A stretch of 55,846 nt of DNA from VFBF01 sp034440275 (lineage in GTDB: Bacteria; Pseudomonadota; Alphaproteobacteria; Caulobacterales; Aquidulcibacteraceae): NCBI GenBank assembly GCA_034440275.1, contig JAWXBS010000171.1, positions 1-55,846 of the forward strand, written 5' to 3'. Under the pieces are notes generated by a model, which saw only the letters and a program-made list of their open reading frames with translations, did not search any database and had not been told where the DNA came from. The translations under genes and the position numbers were made by a program. Positions 24,860 to 33,395 of this stretch are shown here, piece after piece (position 1 is the stretch's first letter; each line of letters starts with the position of its first letter).

Positions 24860-25905
24860 GCGGCGCTTCTAGCTTTGACGGCGGCGGCGGGAAAGTCGGC
24901 GAAGACGCCGTCGACGCCGAGCGCATAGAACTGGCGCAGTTCGCCGTCGAGATCGCCATGCGCAGCGGGCGTTCCGGCGCTGCGGCGTTCAGCCGGGAGA
25001 AAATGGTTCTCCGCGCGGAAAGTCCAGGGATGCACCTTGAGACTTGCGGCGTGGGCGCGCGCAACGAGATCGGTCGGTTCGAGCGAACGGCCCTCCGCGT
25101 CACGCGGCACGATCAGCGACTTGTCCGGGCCGATTCCGTCCGCATAGGCAGCGACGCGCTTCAGACCATCGCCACGGATGAGATCGGCGTAGCGCAGACC
25201 GATGCCGGACGGCAGAAGGTCGAACGGCATGCCTTCGGCGGCGACCAACTGGATGAACGGCAGCGACGTGCGCGCGCGCAGGCGCTTGAGATTGGTCACC
25301 TCGAAACTCTGGATGAACACCGGCGCCGATGCATCGCGCCAGCCATGCGCGGCGAGCGTGGCGAGCAGCACATCGTCGAAGGACTGGCCCAGCTTCTCGA
25401 AATAGGTCGGATGCTTGGTCTCGGGATAGACGCCGACGCCTTCCGCCTTCGCCAGTGCGCAGACTTCATCGAACGTCGGGATCTGCTCCTGACCATCAAA
25501 CGCGGTGTTGGCGGGGCGCAACTGCGGCAGGCGCTCACGGCAACGCAGCGTCTTCAATTCGGCCAGCGTGAAATCCTCGGTGAACCAGCCTTCGACCTCG
25601 CTCCAGTCCACCGTTTTCTTCGTAAGACGCGATGCGAACTCCGGACGCTGCGCGACATCGGTGGTGCCGCTAATCTCGTTCTCGTGGCGGCACACAAGAT
25701 GACCGTCCTTCGTCAGCACGAGATCGGGTTCGATGAAATCGGCGCCCTGCTGGATCGCGAGTCTGTAGGCGGCGAGCGTGTGCTCCGGCCGTTCGCCGCT
25801 GGCGCCGCGATGGGCGATGGCGAGAGGGTGCTTCATGACGTTGTCCTTCTGCGTCTGCGCACATGCGGCGACAACCAATCCCGCAAGCACGCCGCGCCTG
25901 TTCAT
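24856..25905 (-). CDS. Glycerophosphodiester phosphodiesterase, lipoprotein-like
   Basis: A 349-aa GlpQ-type TIM-barrel enzyme that splits glycerophosphodiesters to glycerol-3-phosphate and an alcohol. IAHRGASGERPEHTLAAY and DFIEPDLVLTKDGHLVCRHE carry the catalytic His and metal-binding Glu/Asp residues; VGVYPETKHPTYF and GVDGVFADFP complete the barrel. The N terminus MNRRGVLAGLVVAACAQ suggests a lipobox and periplasmic location. Start 25905 overlaps the upstream channel-gene stop (ATGA), giving a three-gene coupled operon. Confidence 0.9.
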   Translation of the reverse strand: MNRRGVLAGLVVAACAQTQKDNVMKHPLAIAHRGASGERPEHTLAAYRLAIQQGADFIEPDLVLTKDGHLVCRHENEISGTTDVAQRPEFASRLTKKTVDWSEVEGWFTEDFTLAELKTLRCRERLPQLRPANTAFDGQEQIPTFDEVCALAKAEGVGVYPETKHPTYFEKLGQSFDDVLLATLAAHGWRDASAPVFIQSFEVTNLKRLRARTSLPFIQLVAAEGMPFDLLPSGIGLRYADLIRGDGLKRVAAYADGIGPDKSLIVPRDAEGRSLEPTDLVARAHAASLKVHPWTFRAENHFLPAERRSAGTPAAHGDLDGELRQFYALGVDGVFADFPAAAVKARSAA

Positions 25906-26528
25906 GGCTTCAACATCCCGTCCCGAAAGCCCGGCAGCGTCCAGCCCCATACGATGGCGCCGGCGCGGACGGCGAACGCGCTCGCCACGCCCACGCCGAT
26001 GGCGACAGGCTCGACGGCGCCAAGGAAACTCGCCACCACGAACGCCGAGGCACCCGTGAGCGCGGCAGTCGCGTAGATTTCACGGCGGAGAAGTATGGAC
26101 GGTTCACCCGCGAGCACATCGCGCAACACGCCGCCGAAACACGCCGTCAGCACGCCCATCACCACCGCGACCGGCGGCGCGACGCCGAACGCGAGCGCCT
26201 TCGCCGCGCCGATCACGCAGTAAGCCGCAAGCCCCGCCGCATCGAGCCACAGTAGTGCGCGCATCCGCGCAAGGCGTTCGCCGATCAGCCAGACGGTGAC
26301 GGTCGCCGCGCCGCATGCGAGGAGGTAGCCCGCGTCCTTCACCCAGAACACCGGCGCCTCGATCAGCAGGTCGCGCAGCGTGCCGCCGCCGATGCCGGTG
26401 ACCGCTGCGAAGAAGGCGAAGGTGATGATGTCGTGTTTCTTCTGCGCTGCCGCCAGCGCGCCTGTGGCCGCGAACACGAACACGCCGAGATAGTCGAGCG
26501 CGCCGAGCAGCAGCGAGACGGGAGGCAT
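25902..26528 (-). CDS. Trimeric intracellular cation channel family (UPF0126/YicG-like)
   Basis: A 208-aa polytopic protein with seven hydrophobic segments and an internal duplication typical of the bacterial TRIC family. ITFAFFAAVTGIGGGTLRDLLI and VVMGVLTACFGGVLRDVLAGEP are the two repeated GG-x-LRD signatures. Family members are K+-permeable trimers or glycine-related transporters. ATG 26528 is preferred; a GTG at 26540 is in frame. It heads the GDPD-HIBCH operon. Confidence 0.88.
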   Translation of the reverse strand: MPPVSLLLGALDYLGVFVFAATGALAAAQKKHDIITFAFFAAVTGIGGGTLRDLLIEAPVFWVKDAGYLLACGAATVTVWLIGERLARMRALLWLDAAGLAAYCVIGAAKALAFGVAPPVAVVMGVLTACFGGVLRDVLAGEPSILLRREIYATAALTGASAFVVASFLGAVEPVAIGVGVASAFAVRAGAIVWGWTLPGFRDGMLKP

Positions 26529-26587
26529 GGTTTCGAGCACGATAGCCGCTTATGCTGGGCCTTCCTACCGCGTTCAAGGCCCTGCGC

Positions 26588-26878
26588 ATGCTCATTGTTA
26601 CCGGCGCTCTCACCGCCCGCCCCGAAACACTCGCGCGCCTGGCGGCGATCTGCGTGGAGCACTCGCAGCGCTCGCGCGCCGAGCCAGGCTGCCTCAATCA
26701 CAACGTCCACGCGGATTGCGAAAATCCGCTGCGGCTCTTCTTTTACGAGGAGTGGGCCGACGACGCCGCACTCAAGGCGCGTTTTCGGGTGCCGGAGTCG
26801 AACGCCTTCATGACCGAGGCGCGGTCGCTCGTCACATCGGCCGAGGGGCCGTCCATCTTTGCGGGAGACAAGCGATGA
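26588..26878 (+). CDS. Antibiotic biosynthesis monooxygenase (ABM) domain protein
   Basis: A 96-aa single ABM domain: LIVTGALTARPETLARLAAICVEHSQRSRAEPGCLNHNVH, then LFFYEEWADDAALKAHF-like FRVPES. YgiN-like members act as small quinol or haem-related monooxygenases. Start ATG 26588 fits the conserved N terminus. The stop overlaps the DUF72 start (ATGA). Confidence 0.85.
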   Translation: MLIVTGALTARPETLARLAAICVEHSQRSRAEPGCLNHNVHADCENPLRLFFYEEWADDAALKARFRVPESNAFMTEARSLVTSAEGPSIFAGDKR

Positions 26879-27657
26879 TCCGCGTCGGCATTGGCGGCTG
26901 GACGTTCGAACCGTGGAAGGACAGTTTCTATCCGAAGGGTTTGTCCGCCGCGAAGGAGCTCGGCTTCGCGAGCCGCGCGGTGACGACCATCGAAGTGAAC
27001 GGCACCTTCTACTCGACGTTCAAGCCGCCGACGTTCCAGAAATGGTTCAAGGAAACGCCGGATGACTTCGTCTTTGCGCTGAAGGCCAACCGTTTCTGCG
27101 TGAATCGGAAAGTGCTCGGCGATGCGGGTGAGTCCATCGAGCGATTCCTCGGCAGTGGCGTGGAAGAACTGGGGCCCAAACTTGGCCCGATCCTCTGGCA
27201 GCTCGCGGGCACGAAGAAGTTCGACCCGGGCGACGTGGAGGCGTTTCTCAAGCTGCTGCCGAAAAAGCTCGGCAAGCTGAAGCTGCGGCATGCACTGGAG
27301 GCGCGTCACGAGAGTTTCCGCACGCCGGAATTCGTGGCGCTCGCGAAGAAGCACAACGCCGCGATCGTCTATGCGGACTCCGAGGACTATCCGGCCTTCG
27401 CCGATCTGACCGCCGACTTCGTCTATGCGCGGCTGCAGAGCACGAAGGAGTCCGAGAAAACCGGCTACAGCACGAAAGCGCTGAACGAGTGGGTGAAAGT
27501 CGCCAAGGCGTGGGAAAAGGGCGAAGCGCCAAAGTCGCTTGAGTATGCGGACGGCCCCGTCAGCGACGGCAAGCCGCGCGACGTCTTCGTCTACATGATC
27601 GCCGGCGCGAAGGAGAAGAACCCGCACGCGGCCATGGCGATGATCGAGAAGTTATGA
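26875..27657 (+). CDS. DUF72 family TIM-barrel protein (YecE-like)
   Basis: A 260-aa protein beginning IRVGIGGWTFEPWKDSFYPKGL, with VTTIEVNGTFYSTFKPPTFQKWFKETPDDFVFALKANRF, typical of DUF72/YecE. LRHALEARHESF and the C-terminal DVFVYMIAGAKEKNPHAAM are conserved. The biochemical role is unknown; a TIM-barrel nuclease-like fold is known for the family. The start overlaps the ABM stop by 4 nt. Confidence 0.92.
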   Translation: MIRVGIGGWTFEPWKDSFYPKGLSAAKELGFASRAVTTIEVNGTFYSTFKPPTFQKWFKETPDDFVFALKANRFCVNRKVLGDAGESIERFLGSGVEELGPKLGPILWQLAGTKKFDPGDVEAFLKLLPKKLGKLKLRHALEARHESFRTPEFVALAKKHNAAIVYADSEDYPAFADLTADFVYARLQSTKESEKTGYSTKALNEWVKVAKAWEKGEAPKSLEYADGPVSDGKPRDVFVYMIAGAKEKNPHAAMAMIEKL

Positions 27658-27660
27658 CGT

Positions 27661-27686
27661 CCCCTCTCCCGCAAGCGGGAGAGGGG
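27661..27686. terminator. Strong hairpin between convergent genes
   Basis: Perfect 12-bp arms (27661-27672 and 27675-27686) sit between the DUF72 stop and the acyl-CoA dehydrogenase stop. There is no T-tract. The CCGCAAGCGG centre is shared with the hairpin at 31368-31391, so it may be a dispersed repeat also used as a transcription end. Confidence 0.6.
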
Positions 27687-27695
27687 TGACGGGCC

Positions 27696-28829
27696 CTACC
27701 TCATCAATTCCCGCGCGATGATCACGCGCATGATCTCGTTCGTCCCCTCCAGGATCTGGTTGACGCGCACGTCGCGGACGATGCGCTCGATCTCGTAGTC
27801 CTTGAGATAGCCGTAGCCGCCGTGGATCTGCAGGGCGTCGTTGGCGACGCGGAAGCCGGCGTCGGTGACGAAGCGCTTGGCCATGGCGCAGAACTTCGTG
27901 GCTTCGGGATCTTTCGCATCGAGACGCGCGGCGGCTTCGTAGAGAAACACGCGTGCGGCTTCGAGGTCGGTCGCCATGTCGGCGAGCTTGAACTGCGTGG
28001 CCTGGAATTCGCCGATGGCCTTGCCGAACGCCTTGCGCTCGCCCGCATATTTCAGCGCGCGTTCATACGCATCGGTCGCGCCGCCGAGCGAGGTGGCGGC
28101 GATGTTGAGGCGCCCGCCGTCAAGGCCCATCATCGCGATCTTGAAGCCGAAGCCTTCGTCGTTGATGAGGTTTTCAGCGGGTACGCGGCAATCCTCGAAA
28201 ATCACCTGCGCGGTCGGCTGCGCGTTCCAGCCCATCTTCTTCTCGAGCGCGCCGAACGAGAGTCCCGGCGTACCCTTCTCCACCACGATGGTCGACACGC
28301 CCTTCGCGCCGCCTTCGCCGGTGCGCACCATGCAGACATAGAGATCGTTCTCCGGCGCGCCGGAGATGAACGCCTTCGTGCCGTTCAGGATGTAGTGCGA
28401 ATTGCCGTCCTTCTTCGCGCTCGTGCGCAGCGCCGCCGCATCGGAGCCCGAGCCCGGTTCGGTCAGCGCATAGCTCGCCATCAGGTCCATGGACGTCAGC
28501 TTCGGCAGCCAACGCTGGCGCTGCTCCTCGTTGCCGAATTTGTCGATCATCCACGACGCCATGTTGTGGATCGAGATGAACGCAGCCGTCGCCACGCAGC
28601 CGCGCGAGAGCTGCTCGAACACCAGCGCCGCATCGAGCCGCCCGAGCGCCGACCCGCCCACATCCTCCTGCACATAGATGCCGGCGAAACCGAGCGCGGC
28701 GGCTTCCTTGATCACCTCGCGTGGAAAGATGGAGCCCTGGTCCCACGCGGCGGCGTTGGGGCGCAGACGATCAAACGCGAACTGGCGCGCGGTGTCCTGG
28801 ATGAGGCGCTGGTCTTCGGTGAGGGGCAT
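27696..28829 (-). CDS. Acyl-CoA dehydrogenase (isobutyryl-/short branched-chain type)
   Basis: A 377-aa FAD flavoenzyme. YALTEPGSGSDAAAL is the first ACAD signature and QIHGGYGYLKDYEIERIVRDVRVNQILEGTNEI the C-terminal signature with the catalytic glutamate region. The short-chain, branched-chain branch is suggested by IHNMASWMIDKFG and by mmsA upstream and HIBCH nearby. It would reduce isobutyryl-CoA to methacrylyl-CoA in valine catabolism. Start ATG 28829 begins the conserved MPLTEDQRLI. It is last in the mmsA-PhyH-membrane protein-ACAD row. Confidence 0.9.
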   Translation of the reverse strand: MPLTEDQRLIQDTARQFAFDRLRPNAAAWDQGSIFPREVIKEAAALGFAGIYVQEDVGGSALGRLDAALVFEQLSRGCVATAAFISIHNMASWMIDKFGNEEQRQRWLPKLTSMDLMASYALTEPGSGSDAAALRTSAKKDGNSHYILNGTKAFISGAPENDLYVCMVRTGEGGAKGVSTIVVEKGTPGLSFGALEKKMGWNAQPTAQVIFEDCRVPAENLINDEGFGFKIAMMGLDGGRLNIAATSLGGATDAYERALKYAGERKAFGKAIGEFQATQFKLADMATDLEAARVFLYEAAARLDAKDPEATKFCAMAKRFVTDAGFRVANDALQIHGGYGYLKDYEIERIVRDVRVNQILEGTNEIMRVIIARELMR

Positions 28830-28839
28830 CTTCTTTTCT

Positions 28840-29175
28840 CTATCCAAGCCATCGTTCGAACAGGGGCTTCGGCGGTCGCGCATGCGCCCACGCCTCGATC
28901 CCGAGAATGGCGCACTGCGCGAACGCGGCAAACGCAAGAACGCCTAGGAAAATGCGCGGCAAGCGCGCGAAGATCAATGCCGCCGCCGCCGCCACGGGCG
29001 CCAGCATCGCCAGCCAACCGAGGGGCACATAGAATCTCGAACGCAGCGCAAGGAGCCACTCGTCCCCGGCGCGGTAGGGCTCCAGCGTGCTGTAGCGCGA
29101 CGCCGTCACGAACATCGCGGCGAAGGCGAGCGCCGTGAGTGCGGCCCAGAGGAGCCAGTGGGAGCGCACATTCAT
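28840..29175 (-). CDS. Small four-helix membrane protein, unknown
   Basis: A 111-aa protein with four hydrophobic segments (about 7-24, 46-62, 63-78, 85-102). Its start overlaps the PhyH-like stop by 4 nt (ATGA) and it ends 10 nt before the acyl-CoA dehydrogenase start, so it is embedded in the operon. The family was not recognised. Confidence 0.65.
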   Translation of the reverse strand: MNVRSHWLLWAALTALAFAAMFVTASRYSTLEPYRAGDEWLLALRSRFYVPLGWLAMLAPVAAAAALIFARLPRIFLGVLAFAAFAQCAILGIEAWAHARPPKPLFERWLG

Positions 29176-29825
29176 GCGGAAACCCTGCCAGAGGCATCCG
29201 CCCACTCAAGCGGAGCGGGCAGTGGCTCCGTTGCATAGTCAATTCGGACGGCGCGGCGCGGTGAAGAAGACCGGGAAGCGCCAGATCGATGCAAAATCAG
29301 GGCGGAGGCCGCGAGCACATCCCCGCGTTGCGCGATGCATGATTCGCGATCCCGATATCCCGCGACTTCCGCAGCATCTTCGCTTCGCACCCGTCCGGCC
29401 CGGTGAGAGCCGAGCGCGATTTCCAAAGGTCCGTTATTCGCGTCTGCATCGTCAAGATGAACGCGCAGGAAGAGCATCGACTTTAGAAAGTCAAAGGGCG
29501 GCTCAGCGTGCCAGACGCCTGCCTTGCGGGTCCACGCTGAAAAGCCGGGCGTGTCGACGCGATCGCGCAACGCGACAACGCGATCCTGATGCCAACCGAG
29601 CGACCAGTTCAATTCGTCACGCTTGTCGAAGCCGACCACACGCACCGCCTGCGCGGTTGGTGCGACGCTTGCCGCGATGCGCAAAAGTACATCACCGGCG
29701 GCGCCGAGCGCGGAGGTGTCCAGTCGCACACCCGGACGGCCGTTGATAGAGATAACCGCATCCAGCGCGCGAAGCTCTGTTTCACCAAGCGCCCCGCGAA
29801 ACCATTTGCGCCCTTTCGCGTCCAT
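29172..29825 (-). CDS. Phytanoyl-CoA dioxygenase family protein
   Basis: A 217-aa Fe(II)/2-oxoglutarate oxygenase-like protein. The metal motif HxD is in LGWHQDRV (about residue 78-80), and the distal His and Arg in LILHRSGASRSSSPRRAVRIDYA. It is shorter than PhyH (about 300 aa). The substrate is unknown. It lies 4 nt after mmsA and is coupled to the next gene. Confidence 0.78.
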   Translation of the reverse strand: MDAKGRKWFRGALGETELRALDAVISINGRPGVRLDTSALGAAGDVLLRIAASVAPTAQAVRVVGFDKRDELNWSLGWHQDRVVALRDRVDTPGFSAWTRKAGVWHAEPPFDFLKSMLFLRVHLDDADANNGPLEIALGSHRAGRVRSEDAAEVAGYRDRESCIAQRGDVLAASALILHRSGASRSSSPRRAVRIDYATEPLPAPLEWADASGRVSA

Positions 29826-29829
29826 ACGC

Positions 29830-31323
29830 TTACCGCATCGTCGGGATCACAAAGCTCTGATCCCCCACATCCCCTTCCGGCCAGCGCGCCGTCACCGTCT
29901 TGATCTTCGTCCAGAACCGCACGCCCTCGGGGCCGTGCTGGTTCACATCGCCGAACGCGCTGCGCTTCCAGCCGCCGAAGGTGTGATACGCGACCGGCAC
30001 CGGGATCGGCACGTTGATGCCGACCATGCCGACATTCACGCGGCTCGCGAATTCGCGCGCCATGCGGCCGTTGCGGGTGAAGATGGCGACGCCGTTGCCG
30101 TATTGGTGCTTCGTCGGCAGTTCGACGGCTTCCTCGAACGTTTCCGCACGCATGATCTGCAGCACCGGGCCGAAGATTTCCTCCTGATAGGACTTCATCG
30201 TCGGCTTCACGTGATCGAACAGCGTCGGGCCGATGAAGAAACCGTCCTCATAGCCCTGCAGCTTGAAGCCGCGCCCGTCGACGACGAGCTTGGCGCCTTC
30301 CTTCACGCCCATGTCGATGTAGTTTTCGACGCGCGCCTTGTGCGCAGCGGTGACGACCGGGCCATAGACCGTTTCAGGATCGGTGGAGATGCCGACGCGA
30401 ATGCGCTCCATCTCCGGCAGCAGGCGCTCGATCAACTGCTCCGCCGTGCCCTTGCCCACAGCGACCGCAACGGGAAGCGCCATACAGCGCTCCCCCGCCG
30501 AACCGAAGGCCGAGCCGACGAGATCCTTCGTCACCTGGTCGAAGTCGGCGTCCGGCATGATGATGCCGTGATTCTTCGCGCCGCCCATCGCCTGCACGCG
30601 TTTTCCGTGCGCGCCGCCGGTGGTGTAGACGTATTGCGCGATGTCGGAGGAGCCGACGAAGCTCACCGCCTTGATCTCGGGATGGGTGAGGATCGCGTCG
30701 ACGACTTCCTTGTCGCCGTGCACGACGTTGAGCACGCCGGGAGGCGCGCCCGCTTCCAGCATCAGCTCCGCGAGGCGCACGGGCACGGAGGGATCGCGCT
30801 CGGACGGCTTCAGCACGAAGGTGTTGCCGCACGCGATCGCCACGCCGAACATCCACATCGGGATCATCGCCGGGAAGTTGAACGGCGTGATGCCCGCGCA
30901 CACGCCGAGCGCCTGCTTCATCGAATAGACGTCGATGCCGGGGCCGGCGTTCTCGGTGTATTCGCCCTTCAAGAGATGCGGCACGCCGCACGCAAACTCG
31001 ATGACGTCGAGGCCGCGCTGGATGTCGCCTTTCGAGTCCGCGATGACCTTGCCGTGCTCCTTCGAGAGCATCAGAGCGAGCTCGTCCATGTGCTTCTCGA
31101 CCAGCGCCTTGAACGCAAACATCACCCGCGCGCGACGCTGCGGATTGGTCGCGGACCACTCGGGGAAAGCCCGCGCCGCCGACTCCACCGCCGCATCGAC
31201 GGTCGCCGCCATGCCGAACTGCACCTTCGCCTGCACGGCGCCGGTGTTGGGATCGAAGACGTCGCCATGACGGGAGCCGTGATCGAGCGACTTGCCGCCG
31301 ATGAAATGGGTGATTTCGCGCAT
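29830..31323 (-). CDS. mmsA: Methylmalonate-semialdehyde dehydrogenase (CoA-acylating)
   Basis: A 497-aa aldehyde dehydrogenase. MREITHFIGGKSLDHGS and VFDPNTGAVQAKV at the N terminus and the catalytic cysteine in GSAGERCMALPVAV are diagnostic of MmsA/IolA. GITPFNFPAMIPMWMFGVAIACGNTFVLKPSE matches that group. It converts (methyl)malonate semialdehyde to propionyl- or acetyl-CoA at the end of valine breakdown. ATG 31323 has AAGGAG 7 nt upstream. Its location with the acyl-CoA dehydrogenase and HIBCH supports the valine role over inositol. Confidence 0.94.
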   Translation of the reverse strand: MREITHFIGGKSLDHGSRHGDVFDPNTGAVQAKVQFGMAATVDAAVESAARAFPEWSATNPQRRARVMFAFKALVEKHMDELALMLSKEHGKVIADSKGDIQRGLDVIEFACGVPHLLKGEYTENAGPGIDVYSMKQALGVCAGITPFNFPAMIPMWMFGVAIACGNTFVLKPSERDPSVPVRLAELMLEAGAPPGVLNVVHGDKEVVDAILTHPEIKAVSFVGSSDIAQYVYTTGGAHGKRVQAMGGAKNHGIIMPDADFDQVTKDLVGSAFGSAGERCMALPVAVAVGKGTAEQLIERLLPEMERIRVGISTDPETVYGPVVTAAHKARVENYIDMGVKEGAKLVVDGRGFKLQGYEDGFFIGPTLFDHVKPTMKSYQEEIFGPVLQIMRAETFEEAVELPTKHQYGNGVAIFTRNGRMAREFASRVNVGMVGINVPIPVPVAYHTFGGWKRSAFGDVNQHGPEGVRFWTKIKTVTARWPEGDVGDQSFVIPTMR

Positions 31324-31367
31324 GGGGGCGCTCCTTGATCTGATGGCGCTGGAGTAGCGCCGACCCG

Positions 31368-31391
31368 CCCTCCCCCGCAAGCGGGGGAGGG
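31368..31391. repeat. Hairpin repeat between mltA and mmsA
   Basis: Perfect 11-bp arms (31368-31378 and 31381-31391) around AA, in the 75-nt gap between the mltA stop and the mmsA start. The CCCGCAAGCGGG core is shared with 27661-27686. It may end the mltA transcript. Confidence 0.55.
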
Positions 31392-31398
31392 AAACGGA

Positions 31399-32670
31399 TC
31401 AGTTCATCGCGATGCGTTGCGGGACGAGGCCGTTCGGCAGGAGCGTCCAGAAGCGCGCCGGCGCATTCTGCTGGGCCGCCTGCGCGAACGCCGCATCGCC
31501 CGTGCCGAAGAACACGTCCCCGCGCACCGGCCCGCGACGGATTGCGCCGCCGGTGTCCTGCGCCACCAGAAGACGGCGAAAGCCGTTCTCCGCATCGACG
31601 AACAGCACCGCGCCGTAAGGATGATAGGCCGGATCGACGGCGATGGAGCCGAGGCCCGTCAGCGGCACGCCCTGCGCGCCGTTCGGCCCGCCCGTGGGAT
31701 CGCGGATGGGTTCGAGCTGGAAGAAGACGTAGCTCGGATCGAGATTCATCGCCGCGCGCACCTGTTCGGGCGTCTGCGCGCCGAGCCAGTCGCACACGCC
31801 CTGTTTCGTCGCCGAAGCCGCGCCGCGATCGCGGATCTGCGGATAAAGCGACGTCCACTTCCAGCCGTTCTGCGCCGCATACGCCATGCGCATCTGCGAC
31901 CCGTCCTCGAACTGCACGCGCGCGGAGCCCTGCACCTGCACGTCGTAGACATCGCATGCGCGCGCGTAACCGAGCACGCCCGATCGCAGATCAAGTTCGC
32001 CGCGCTTCGGGACGGGGATGATCTTTCGATCCGCCGTGAGCCGGCCCCACATCGAGGTCTTGAAGCGCCGTTGCAGGCGATCGTTCAACGCCTCGCCGGT
32101 GCGCGCTTCGACATCATCGGCGAGGATCGGCGCGAGGTTCTTCATCACGTCTTCGGTGATCTGCTTCGACATGCCGGCCGCTTCGTCGAATGCGCCGAAG
32201 TCGATCTGCACGAGATCGGCGGGGCGCGCGAGGAAGGGCTCCTCGAACCCCGGCTGCGGCGTGCGCCGCGCCTGCACGATGGGCTCGTAATAGCCGGTGA
32301 CACGACGCAGTTGATCGCTGCGCGCGATCACCTCATGTGGCGTGAAATTGGCTTCGAAGAACGCGCGCGCATCCTTGGCCTGCGCCGCCGCCGCGCACGG
32401 CGCGCGCCAGTCCGCGACGGTCCCGCCGTAGGCCGCTGTTCTTCCATAGGCTGCGCTGTCCTCGCGCCGCGTCTGTGCCGCGCAGGAACGACGGAAGGCA
32501 TCGAGCGCGGGATGGGGATCGTTCTCCATCCAGCCCGGCAGCTGCGCGAACGATGCGGGCCGCAACTGGAACACAGGTCCCGTCGGCGCGACCGGACCGG
32601 CAGGCGGCTTCTCGGAACTCGCACAGGCGGCGAGCATTACGGCGGCGGCAAGATAAGAAAGCTTCTTCAT
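31399..32670 (-). CDS. mltA: Membrane-bound lytic murein transglycosylase A
   Basis: A 423-aa lipoprotein. The signal sequence MKKLSYLAAAVMLAACAS has a lipobox Cys at 16. MltA hallmarks are VTGYYEPIVQARRT, DVYDVQVQGSARVQFEDG and the C-terminal 3D domain LVAQDTGGAIRRGPVRGDVFFGTGDAA with its catalytic Asp. It cleaves peptidoglycan glycan strands to 1,6-anhydro-muropeptides at the outer membrane. It follows msrA by 18 nt. Confidence 0.93.
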   Translation of the reverse strand: MKKLSYLAAAVMLAACASSEKPPAGPVAPTGPVFQLRPASFAQLPGWMENDPHPALDAFRRSCAAQTRREDSAAYGRTAAYGGTVADWRAPCAAAAQAKDARAFFEANFTPHEVIARSDQLRRVTGYYEPIVQARRTPQPGFEEPFLARPADLVQIDFGAFDEAAGMSKQITEDVMKNLAPILADDVEARTGEALNDRLQRRFKTSMWGRLTADRKIIPVPKRGELDLRSGVLGYARACDVYDVQVQGSARVQFEDGSQMRMAYAAQNGWKWTSLYPQIRDRGAASATKQGVCDWLGAQTPEQVRAAMNLDPSYVFFQLEPIRDPTGGPNGAQGVPLTGLGSIAVDPAYHPYGAVLFVDAENGFRRLLVAQDTGGAIRRGPVRGDVFFGTGDAAFAQAAQQNAPARFWTLLPNGLVPQRIAMN

Positions 32671-32688
32671 GCCGCCTTCTAGCACGCG

Positions 32689-33306
32689 TCAGGAGGCGCT
32701 GCGCCAGACCTGTCTCAGCCGCGCGTCGCGACCGCAGCCGGCGCGGTACGCGTTGTAGCGCAGCGTGTTCTTCTTCGCGTAGTCGCGGTGATACTCTTCC
32801 GCCGGATAGAAGCGGCCGAGCGGCAGCACTTGCGTGACCACCGGCGCCGTCAGCCGGTCGGAAGCGACGAGCGCGGCCTTCGATGCATCGGCATCGGCCT
32901 TCTGCGCGGGCGTGACGAAGATCGCGGAGCGATAGCTCGGGCCACGGTCGCAGAACTGGCCGCCGGCATCTGTCGGATCGATCAGGCGCCAGTAGCGATC
33001 GACGAGCTGGCGGTAGGTGATGCGCGCGGGATCGAACGTGACGCGCACGGCTTCGTAGTGGCCCGTCGTCTCGGTGATCACGTCCTGGTAGGTCGGATTG
33101 GCGAGATGCCCGCCGGTATAGCCCGACAGAACTTCCACGACGCCGGCGATCGCCTTGAAATCGTGTTCCGCACACCAGAAGCAGCCGCCCGCGAAGACGG
33201 CCTCCTGCGTGACGGCGGGACGCGGCGTCGAGGGCTGCGATTGTGCGGCAGGCGCGCCGCAAGCGGCGAGTACGATGAGGCCAAGCAGTGCGAAGAAACG
33301 GTTCAT
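32689..33306 (-). CDS. msrA: Peptide-methionine (S)-S-oxide reductase, exported
   Basis: A 205-aa MsrA with nucleophile Cys42 in GGCFWCAEHDF and SGYTGG, GHYEAVRVTFDP, YRSAIFV and F-x-AEEYHRDY elements. The N-terminal MNRFFALLGLIVLAACGA is a lipoprotein-type signal (Cys16), so it repairs methionine sulfoxide in periplasmic proteins. Resolving cysteine candidates are C119 and C196. It sits just upstream of mltA, an envelope gene. Confidence 0.93.
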   Translation of the reverse strand: MNRFFALLGLIVLAACGAPAAQSQPSTPRPAVTQEAVFAGGCFWCAEHDFKAIAGVVEVLSGYTGGHLANPTYQDVITETTGHYEAVRVTFDPARITYRQLVDRYWRLIDPTDAGGQFCDRGPSYRSAIFVTPAQKADADASKAALVASDRLTAPVVTQVLPLGRFYPAEEYHRDYAKKNTLRYNAYRAGCGRDARLRQVWRSAS

Positions 33307-33345
33307 GCCACCTTGTACGACGGAACGCGCCGCCTGGTTGCGAAT

Positions 33346-33371
33346 ACGGCCCCGACTTGCATCGGGGCCGT
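33346..33371 (-). terminator. Hairpin after the M2 peptidase gene
   Basis: A 10-bp perfect stem (33346-33355 and 33362-33371, loop of 6), 24 nt past the M2 peptidase stop. On the minus strand it is followed by ATTC with no long T-tract, so it is a moderate terminator. Confidence 0.6.
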
Positions 33372-33395
33372 CCTCAATTCCTCAGCGCCGTAGAT

